Shown here in pieces: positions 9,232 to 16,372 of a stretch of 16,372 nucleotides of DNA. This DNA is from Chromera velia (lineage: Eukaryota; Sar; Chromeraceae). The stretch is from assembly GCA_018398765.1 (NCBI GenBank), contig JAHBMJ010000619.1, forward strand, positions 27,501 to 43,872. Direction: 5' to 3'. The notes beneath the pieces were generated by a model, which was not told where the DNA came from, did not search any database, and was given only the letters and a program-made list of their open reading frames with translations. Numbering within the stretch: position 1 is the stretch's first letter; the number at the start of each line of letters is the position of its first letter. Both the position numbers and the translations under genes were made by a program.

Positions 9232-10706
9232 CTAGGCCCATGCTGCCAGATCACGAAGTTCAAACGGGACGTCCCGCGGAATTTTAAAGTGGCTGCCATG
9301 CTTTCTCCTCCACCTCTTGAACATTCCAACGAACTTGTTTCTTGCATTTGAGGTCCAGTTTCGGGACGAGTCCGTCTCCATCGGGCTGCAACAAAAAGAG
9401 AAACAGCTTATTTACAGATAGCCAGCATACTGCAACAGGTCAAGATAAGTGAAAAGGCCAAAAAAAAGAGAAAAGGGCTTGCACAACGTTGTAGAAATAG
9501 AAGTTAGATAAGCAATGCCATGTTATCGATTTTGGAGTGGCGTGGCTTTATCTAAGATCTGAGTAAACATGCAGAGGTCGACAGAGCTGAACATCAAGCG
9601 TTATAGTAAGATAAAAGAGACTCAATCGGGGAGTTTAACTCACATCCATTTTGTTATGAAGGATCCTTCCTTTGCACTGTCCTGAGAGATGCTTAGAGGG
9701 CCATTAAATTAATTCTGCACAAAAGAAGAGGTATATAAGCAATCTCTATACAAAGAATCTGATTTTGGACATCTAGATAGTATCTGTTAACAGAGTCACG
9801 GTATATTATGAATAGGCCAAAAAAGGGGAGTTGTTTCACTATCTTCTAGACTATCTTCCAGAATAAGAGTTTCGAAAGGTTTCACATCAAAAACTGTGAG
9901 TCTGCTACCAAGCATGCAAAAGAAATCAGTTGAGCCCAATTATTGAAAGAAAAGAGCAAATAAAAATTTTGAATTTCAAAATGTATTAACAAACTGCAGT
10001 TGCACATACATGGACCGAGGCTACAAGTATACTTGCAGAGCAATGCCAAGAAGTCAAGAGACGAATATTCAGTAAAAAGGACATATGGACTGACCGTCAG
10101 GCTCCCGCGAGTCTGCTGTCTCTCTCCTGTCTTCTTCAGTACCCTTTTTTACAAGCTCCTATGTAGAAGAAGGAACATGGAAAAGAAGCATAGAAATAAA
10201 ACATGCATAGAGACGACTCTTTAGGTAGAGCACGAATTCAAAGTCAAAGATGAGGGCAATGAGGGGAACATGCAGGAGCAACCCAAGCAAAAAAGCTAAA
10301 TCAGTACTGTGGAGGGTCTGGCGGAGTGCGTGGAGGTCATTCAACAGACAGACGAAATGACCTTTCCATGCAGAGGCTGCCTTTGGAAGGACCGTTGCAA
10401 GAGCATGAATAAGGCTTATAAGAGGATTCGTTCCTCGCTTTTCTCCACACTCACCTTCAAATTGTTGTTTTCGTACGGCCCATCCAGCTTCAATAAGTTG
10501 GGCAACTCAGAAAGAGGGAATATTCATGATCTTGGTAGTAGGCCTCTTACGAGACTCGGTGACAATTTCCTTCTTCAGTCCACTGTCAGGCTGCCCACGG
10601 GCTCTGGTAAGAGACCTGCAATCACCAGAAAGGCAGTCGGTAAGAAACTCAATTAGTGCCAGCCTGAGAGGTCACTCAGAGACTGAATAGAAAGTATAGA
10701 ACCCAT
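9232..10706 (-). CDS. Multi-exon minus-strand gene, unknown protein
   Basis: Proposed exons on the minus strand: 10706-10684 (ATG first), 10615-10564, 10505-10455, 10158-10091, 9901-9800, 9691-9644, 9385-9232. All joins are phase-compatible. Good donors are GTGAGT after 10455 and after 9644, and good acceptors are TTGCAG before 10615 and 9385. One intron (10563-10506) is 58 nt and removes an apparent TGA. Visible pieces: SGLKKEI, LPNLLKLDGPYENNNLK, ELVKKGTEEDRRETADSREP, FDVKPFETLILEDSLEDSE, then a basic Trp-containing stretch FKRWRRKHGSHFKIPRDVP and RDLAAWA before TAG 9232-9234. The HG...IPRDVP...W spacing faintly recalls helicase-associated repeats, which is too weak to name. About 145 residues. 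The start, the 9901 acceptor and the 9691 acceptor are the least certain. Coding resemblance continues past the stop. Confidence 0.45.
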
Positions 10707-10818
10707 GCATGTTGTCTTTCTATTTTCCAGGACCACTGGCCGCTAGATTGGACAGGTCTGCAATAGAGAAACTATAGGACGACGGAGGGCGCAGTGATCA
10801 TTCACCTTCCTCCCTTCC

Positions 10819-10837
10819 ACACTCACTCACTCACTCA
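10819..10837. repeat. ACTC tetranucleotide microsatellite
   Basis: Nearly five tandem ACTC units. On the minus strand they read as overlapping GTGAGT donor motifs. Confidence 0.85.
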
Positions 10838-11142
10838 GTTAGATCCCAGACTCTCCCTCTTGCAGAACATGCTGTATCACACTGGCTTCTCCAACTTGAT
10901 CTGTGCAGATCGAATTAAGGCACAATAAAAGGCATGCATTAATTCAAAATGGGACTGAGGACGGATACGCTATGAAAAGGAATGAAACATTGGAACTAGG
11001 TAGGGAAAAAAATGAGCGTCTCAACGGAGCCTGAGAGGGGAGGGGGGCGGCCGGCAGGGACGGCTCAGGAAAAGCATATATAGACGAAGATGGCTGAAAA
11101 TTAAGAAAAAAACGGCTTGACGAAGAATCATAAACAAGGGTC

Positions 11143-11148
11143 TTTATT
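11143..11148 (-). promoter_or_regulatory. AATAAA, possible polyadenylation signal
   Basis: AATAAA lies 64 nt downstream of the TAG at 11212-11214 on the minus strand. This is a plausible position for a 3' processing signal if the organism uses the canonical hexamer. Confidence 0.3.
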
Positions 11149-11211
11149 CTTGAGACAAAAGAGAAAAATATTAGCTAGAAACGATTGAGAAAGAAAGAAA
11201 GGAAGGGACTC

Positions 11212-12099
11212 CTACTTCTTCATTGAGGCATCTATCCAAAGAAGTAACTTGAACAAAGCCAGCAAGGCTGCATGGACCTGCACATTCCTTCCTGTCGACT
11301 TCCTGTGGGTATCACCCTGGACTTTTGTCTCTTGAAGCTCATCTAAAAAAGACTTCTTCACAATTGCTGCTCTTTCTCTCCATCTGACGAACCATTTTCT
11401 TATCAGGGCTCCTTCTTTCTATCTGGCGAACCTTTTTCTACTGCACTGAATGAACGGGTTTCTTTCGTTTTTTTCTCTGCACGTGCTGTGCTTGAAGCAG
11501 TTTTAACTGGTCACGGACTATGACTGGGTCCTTTCCTCACTTTCTAGATAAGCAGAAAGACAATGGGAAAAGCGATTGTGGCAATGCAACAGTTAACCCA
11601 ACTGTATGCATATTGTGTGGTACGCTCGATGTCACGCCCACCGTAGACGAGGTCCTGACACAATTGCTTATCATAGTCACATGCAGTCTAACCTTCACAA
11701 TGCTACATGTGTATACACATATACCTATCGATGCACTGTATAGCTTTATAGCTTGCCGCCGTATATATATATGCACGTACGTCTTAATTGATGTACGGCA
11801 GTGCGTATATAGGCCTTAGTAGCTGTCAAAACTCAGTAACTGCACTGAACGAACGCAATGAAGCTAGACAAAGCTCCACAAAAGGATCGATCAACCCAGT
11901 ATACAATTAACGTACGGACAGAAGCCCTTAACTACTCGAAGCGAAAGTCAACGTAAAATTTAGATTGAGAACAACTGTTATTTGAATTCTCTCCTTACAA
12001 CAATGTAGACGGCTTGCACACAGCAAGAACATGTGCCTTGATCGAAAAAACCCGCAATATGAGCTCAGGATAAGCTTCAAACCCCGTCTTCCTGAGCAT
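11212..12099 (-). CDS. Minus-strand gene with a 5' exon at 12099-11999 and a 3' exon at 11418-11212, unknown
   Basis: The first exon begins ATG at 12099 and encodes MLRKTGFEAYPELILRVFSI and about 13 more residues. It ends at a clean GTAAGG donor after 11999, phase 2. The last exon is open for 68 codons before TAG 11212-11214. It contains ALIRKWFVRWRERAAIVKK, SFLDELQETKVQG and a hydrophobic end, LLALFKLLLWIDASMKK. The W.RERAA pattern with alternating F and W is reminiscent of Sfi1/centrin-binding style helices, offered only as a resemblance. A middle exon is suggested at about 11550-11450 (contains DPVIVRDQLKLLQAQHVQRK), after a TTATCTAG acceptor, but I could not join it without a stop. Whether the two ends belong to one gene is an inference from strand and order. 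Confidence 0.35.
11380..11440. repeat. 39-bp (13-residue) imperfect tandem repeat
   Basis: ATCTGACGAACCATTTTCTT at 11382 and ATCTGGCGAACCTTTTTCTA at 11421 are 39 bp apart. On the minus strand the copies read FVRWRERAAIVKK and FAR-stop-KEGALIRKW. The Trp codon of one copy is aligned with TAG in the other, a single-base difference. Confidence 0.65.
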
Positions 12100-12240
12100 A
12101 CAAGATAAAAGTGCACATACACTCATCTGTATCTGCGTTCTTCTATTGGACTGCTTCTTATATATATATATATATATATATGTTTTATTTGTTGTTGTTC
12201 TTGCAACACTTAAGTTTTTTGTTCTGCGGCCTGCTTGCAG
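12100..12240. promoter_or_regulatory. Divergent intergenic region with TA microsatellite
   Basis: This separates the minus-strand ATG at 12099 from the first + strand exon at 12241. It contains (TA)n at about 12159-12181. Its right end is the TTGCAG acceptor of the + strand exon, so part of it is intron or 5' UTR of that gene. Promoter function is inferred only from the divergent layout. Confidence 0.3.
12159..12181. repeat. TA dinucleotide microsatellite
   Basis: Eleven TA units between the divergent transcription units. Confidence 0.9.
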
Positions 12241-15200
12241 AGGGATGAGCGATGTGGACAGAAGGTACGAGTCTTTCTGCAGACTTAGTGGCGCGTCGGA
12301 ACAATTCTGGCGGGGAGGTACGTGTAAAAAAGTACAGACATGGTTCCAGAGGCTTATGTGGGAAACAAATTCATGTAGTTCTGTCTGCTATGATTTCTTT
12401 TGAGGGTGTTGTATCGTGATTGCGTCTTCTGACAGCTTCCAAACAACTTAATTGGTGGCTTGTTCCTTGTAACAACTACAGCTCTCTCTCTCTCTACTCG
12501 TGCATGTGGTGCAGAACGGATAGGGAAACCCTGTACGTGTTGTTCGGGGACAATGAAAAAACGTTAGAAAACTGGTTTCAATCAGGAAGGCTGATTCCGT
12601 CGGAGGAAGGGCAGATGCTGGAGAGGAACGCCTATAGGAAAGCCGAAAACGAATTGGAAGCCTCAGGTCAGCAATAGATGCTCCTTTCTATCCTTTCTAC
12701 CCATGCAGAGGGAACTGCTCGCATCCTGCCTCTTACTTGGAATTGAATTTCCTTAATAAGACAACGAGCATGGATTCACTTGCATTCCCTGCGTCATCTG
12801 AGTTGATATCATTTCTGAACATTTTTACTGCCCTACCTGCCCTTTTTCTTTTGCGGATACTGTGAAAGAGGCAGCAGAAGAACAGAGTATTTTCGCTTCC
12901 AATCCGACCTTCTGTATAATTTTACTCTAGGGTTTTGCTTTTTCCCTAGGCTTTTTCTGAAAGATAAAAGGTTGTATCGATGTTTCGATCGCAAACATCA
13001 GAACTCTGGTCGCAAAAGGCGCTGCTCGGCTCCATAAAAGACCAGATAGAAAGACCAGACGAGATGGAGGCAAAAGAGCTCACTCTGGCTCTCCATCAGA
13101 CAGAAGTCGAGGAGGAAATAAAGTCAGTTTTTTGCTGGCTCTACGTATAACTGCATGTTATTCTTGCAGCCGAACTGCGACTCCGGTCTGTCTCGCTATT
13201 GAGTTTTCCCTCGGGTAGACTAGTATTAGGCAGCCACTTAGTGTAATGAGCCGCTTTGATGCAAGCAGTTTGTGTAGAATATTTTCTGTGTTTTTTTTTG
13301 TTCCTGCTGCTGCGCGTGTCTATCTGCAGCAACAAGGCAGCAAAGAAGGTGAAAACAAGTATAACCAAACAAAAAAGCACTAAGGCACGTTTGGCGGCCT
13401 CGACATTCGACAGGTCCGACTTCAGTGCTCTGCTTCCCCCCTTCCTCAATGCCGACAAGATTTATAAGCCAAAGGGCTTGAGAGCAAATACCTCCTTCTC
13501 ACTCAGATTGGTATAATGATACTTATTGTTCCTTTTACTAGTAAAAATGAGCTGGCTTTTGCAAGAGGAATGCGGTCAAGAATTATATTGAATCATGTAT
13601 TTCATTTTGTTATCTATAGAGCAGACACATCTGACCGCATGAGTCATTGAGTTGCCATGGATATTTGCGTGCAGGACAAGAAGGGGCTGGGACACCACAA
13701 GGTGCAAGAAGGGGATACGAACAGGTGCGTCACACACTAAGCTTTGTTTAAAGTGTGCCGCTAGTGTCTTAGGCGTGTGTCCAGGCTATGGATTGACCTT
13801 GCAGCCGCTCTGTTATCACTGTGACAGTCCTGTCAGTAACTTGGCTGCCGATCGGCTTGATTGTCTTTCATCATTCGATTGATTGATTGATTGATTGTCA
13901 ATGATCGTTGACGGTTTCGAGCCACATGACATGTGATGGTCTTGTCGAAATGGTTGGAGTGACTACATCATTGACAGACAGATTCAATATCTCACTCCAC
14001 AGCTCTTCCTGTTTGGTATCAGCAATCAGTTCACGTATGTTCCCATGATTGCTGTTTATGGTTTTCTGTGAGTTTAACGCCGCTGCGTAACGCTTGACCT
14101 ATGCATGCAAACGAACGACCTTGTTGCATGGGTAGGTCTCTGACTGAGTGAGTCAAAGGCAGGCTCTCATTCATGCTTCATTCCTTTGCTCACGGACAGT
14201 CAGTGTGATATTTAAAGATGTCGATCGGCCTGGTGACTTCATGATCACGGATGGCAACGAGGCAGCCAGGCCCCCCGCTCCGTATGTTGAAAGCATCGCC
14301 CTGGGGACTTGTAATGGTCATTTGAGGAACGGGACGCCCCAGCCAGCTGCCCGGGCAAAGGACAGACAGTTGTATTGGTGCTGCAACGGCTCATTTCGTT
14401 TTGTTTGTCCATGTATGGATCAGTGTGGTACAAAAAACGTATACGGGGTAGATCCACTGCTCTTTGTGCATCAGGGATCGCGCAGAAGCAAAAAGTCAGG
14501 TGTTCATATAAAAAGTTTGAATCCTTTATTTTTAGAGATCTGAGGGTGAAACACTTCTATGCGGCATTGCCAGCTGCAAGTCCAAAAAACAGTGCATGCT
14601 TAGCTTTTTTGTGTTACAAGAAATATGCAATAACTTCAGTGAGGTCTGCAATAAATGAAAAAAACACACAAATCACATCTCTTGAACCTGTTCAGTCTTG
14701 TCGTGAATTTAAATGACTTAAACCACAAAAATCAAAAGTGTCTGCATGCCCATTTGTCTGCAGGTAAGAAATTGAACAAAGCCATCGCTTGCAGACTAGA
14801 AGCAGTTAACCAACTCTCAGAATTTTGACTCCCTGATACGGAACTGCTCCGGAGCCTTCTCACCGACTAGACTCTGAACATCTTGAGAGACAAGACCCAC
14901 GTCTTCTCCCACATGACCGCCCAACACCTGATGCAAGTTTACTACCGGGTCTTTACCTGTATCATCGATTGGATCCCTGCCACACAGAGACAGTACTACG
15001 ATAGGTTTGTGCTGCAAACATGGCACATGCCCGTGTAGTGGCAAAGCTCCCTAGTTAAACATGCACCCTTAGTAGGTTTTCAAGCCACAGCACGTCAGCA
15101 GGGCTGGTAACATCGGAGACCCTGCTACGTTTCACCAGCAGGCTGAGCCACAGATCTAACCTGTCATTTGGTGGGAGTGGAGAAAACAGATGGTTCTTTA

Positions 15201-15471
15201 TTAGCACCAACCCGTCACGTGTATGAGAGAGAGACATCGGTAGGTTCCTGACCCGAGGAATCCTTCTGAACGTCAGTAGGCGGTGTCAAAGTATCGCTAT
15301 GACGAAGACAGGGATCACATTCCTGAAGAGTACTACGAGTTCGTCCGGTAGTGGCAAGGAACAAGCGCATTTGATGACATGGTTCGCGCCTTGCAGATTT
15401 TGATGAGTAGAAATACAGGCCCTGAACAGAGTGGAGACAGCGAAGAGAGGAGAGACGACGGGGAAGATTGA
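12241..15471 (+). CDS. Eleven-exon gene of unknown function with a cysteine cluster
   Basis: Proposed exons: 12241-12317 (ATG 12245), 12515-12666, 12971-13122, 13330-13510, 13675-13724, 14204-14499, 14764-14804, 14871-15034, 15091-15220, 15280-15342, 15397-15471 (TGA). From exon 3 on, every junction keeps phase. The last four introns are 66, 56, 59 and 54 nt. Joins 1-2 and 2-3 do not agree in phase, so a small exon or other borders are missing there. Exon 3 is helical and charged (DQIERPDEMEAKELTLALHQ), exon 4 is Lys-rich and then hydrophobic. Exon 6 has a Cys cluster, YWCCNGSFRFVCPCMDQC (CC-x7-C-x-C-x3-C), a possible metal site. Exon 8 is aromatic-rich (QVYYRVFTCIIDWIPATQRQ), exon 10 has EDRDHIPEEYYEF, and the end is acidic. 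About 390 residues. No signal peptide or membrane segment is evident. No family recognised. Confidence 0.55.
13877..13897. repeat. TGAT/GATT microsatellite in an intron
   Basis: Five GATT units within the 479-nt intron between exons 5 and 6 of the + strand gene; the same unit as at 8515-8547. Confidence 0.9.
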
Positions 15472-15521
15472 AAGAAACTGGTTTTGTTTCTCTGTTCTTT
15501 CCTCCTCTGATTACTTTGGCG

Positions 15522-15523
<2 letters not shown>

Positions 15524-15554
<31 letters not shown>
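15524..15554. repeat. CT dinucleotide microsatellite
   Basis: About 15 CT units, 53 nt after the stop of the + strand gene, probably in its 3' UTR or flank. Confidence 0.95.
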
Positions 15555-15555
<1 letters not shown>

Positions 15556-15759
15556 GCTCTGTTTATGTATGTCTGTACGTACATCTTTTTAGCGATTGTA
15601 AACAAAAAAAGCCACGCGAGCAAGTTGAGCCCAGTATAAGTTCAAGTACTCAAGTTTAACAACTAATGAGACCCGTCATTTTGAATTCATTCAATCAAAA
15701 GTTTGATTATATAATATGCAGAGCTCAGTTCAAAAAGGTTTTACCTTAATCGTACTAGA

Positions 15760-15762
<3 letters not shown>

Positions 15763-15810
<48 letters not shown>

Positions 15811-15898
15811 TACACACACACACACACATACACACATACACACACACACATACACACAGACACAGACACACACACACATAGACACACACACATATACA
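15763..15898. repeat. CA dinucleotide microsatellite with TA and GA interruptions
   Basis: About 135 bases of CA repeats broken at intervals by TA and GA steps. It produces His-Thr and Cys-Val spurious frames. Confidence 0.95.
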
Positions 15899-16040
15899 AA
15901 CATACATAATTAAAAACATATCATATAAACACTTTTCAGCTAGGCTAGCAGCTAGATTCAAAGTTTGGTTTTTTTATATTTAAAAAAAAAAAATGACTCG
16001 GAAATGTAAGTACTAGCCTATAGTAGTAAACTGACGTGTT

Positions 16041-16100
16041 TGAGAGTAAATCTAGGAGTAAATAATTGATTGAGAGTAAATTTAATAATTGATTGATTCA
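16041..16100. repeat. Short direct repeat TGAGAGTAAAT / AATAATTGATTGA
   Basis: TGAGAGTAAAT occurs at 16041 and 16071, 30 bp apart. AATAATTGATTGA follows within each unit, at 16061 and about 16085. It is a small degenerate tandem duplication in AT-rich DNA. Confidence 0.6.
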
Positions 16101-16372
16101 AAACATTCAATATAAGTTTTAAACAAAAATTAATTAACTGTGCCCTGTGGACCTAGTCTATTTAGAGGTGAGAAATCATATTGTAAGTTTTTATTACAAA
16201 CATTTTAGGACTTCAAGTTACACATATTTATATTAAATTTGCTATATCAATACATATTAATTAATAGGTTACTTTAGCTGATTGCAATCATTGTATCATA
16301 ACTATACATTGTTGTGTAGTTCAACTAATGTTTATAATTTTTACTTCCAGTTTTGGTACCTTTAGTGTGTGT

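Larger units (their letters stand above)
10707..11211. other. Non-coding interval between two minus-strand transcription units
   Basis: No convincing exon. The minus strand carries TTTTCAG and TCTGCACAG acceptor-like motifs (near 11095 and 10911) and a GTGAGTGAGTGAGTG run near 10835, so an unresolved 5' exon of the downstream gene may lie here. The + strand has an ACTC microsatellite. An AATAAA on the minus strand falls near the right end. Confidence 0.4.
15472..16372. other. 3' flank without genes
   Basis: After the TGA the sequence holds CT and CA microsatellites and then strongly AT-rich DNA with a short direct repeat. No exon is seen on either strand; the open frames here come from the CA and CT runs. 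Confidence 0.65.

Noticed and set aside
9109-9351. + strand 80-codon frame
   Set aside because: Antisense to the minus-strand exon, which has a strong acceptor and phase-compatible upstream exons.
10309-10656. + strand 115-codon frame
   Set aside because: Antisense to two minus-strand exons and their intron. No acceptor or donor fits the + strand, while the minus strand has GTGAGT and TTGCAG in the right places.
8989-11421. Nuclear stop-codon reassignment (TAG or TGA read as an amino acid)
   Set aside because: In-frame TAG and TGA occur only in the least certain models. Well-supported exons avoid all three stops and terminate in TGA. Short introns or decay explain the rest more simply.
11520-11819. 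+ strand 99-codon frame beginning MTGSFPHFLDK
   Set aside because: The first third is moderately protein-like, but the rest is repeat-like TA/CA-rich sequence. It cannot be linked to the + strand gene downstream.
15333-15659. Arg-Glu-repeat and Leu-Ser-repeat frames
   Set aside because: Produced by the CT microsatellite.
15716-15961. His-Thr and Cys-Val repeat frames
   Set aside because: Produced by the CA microsatellite.
1-16372. tRNA, rRNA, spliceosomal RNA, CRISPR, insertion sequence or LTR element
   Set aside because: Looked for T-loop words, long direct terminal repeats and regularly spaced repeats by eye on both strands; none convincing.

Overview
The window looks like nuclear DNA of a protist. 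No bacterial operon, tRNA, rRNA, CRISPR array or recognisable transposase is visible. The reading frames only make sense as exons joined by GT-AG introns. These introns are often very short (about 54-68 nt) and often end in TGCAG or TTGCAG. GT/CA, CT, TA and TGAT microsatellites are common, and the one protein family I recognise (BTB/POZ) carries long Ser/Pro/Glu-rich disordered stretches. This fits an alveolate alga of the chromerid type (Chromera-like), but that assignment is an impression from style and could not be tested here.

Layout. (1) Positions 1-4565, + strand, GC-rich: the 3' part of a BTB/POZ-domain gene in three exons. Its 1.9-kb first visible intron falls inside the BTB fold and is bordered by an 8-bp direct repeat. 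(2) 4566-9000, AT-richer and mostly non-genic: a striking foldback palindrome (4623-4899), broken minus-strand coding-like frames (5381-6068), a TGTAACC repeat cluster (6240-6590), a small + strand frame (7948-8103), and A/T tracts with microsatellites. (3) 8989-12099, minus strand: one or two multi-exon genes. One reads from about 12099 to 11212. The other reads from 10706 to a TAG at 9232, after which the same frame stays coding-like to 8989. (4) 12241-15471, + strand: an eleven-exon gene of unknown function, whose last four introns are 54-66 nt long and all phase-compatible. (5) 15472-16372: CT and CA microsatellites and AT-rich DNA with no gene.

The minus-strand gene starting near 12099 and the + strand gene starting near 12245 are divergent and share about 145 bp that includes a TA microsatellite, so a bidirectional promoter is possible. 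I could not assign functions to the genes in (3) and (4). No pathway links the genes. Exon borders were worked out by hand from splice dinucleotides, phase and the look of the translation, and need transcript data. I found no convincing new defence or mobile system. The best leads are the unknown intron-rich genes, the foldback element and the repeat-flanked intron.
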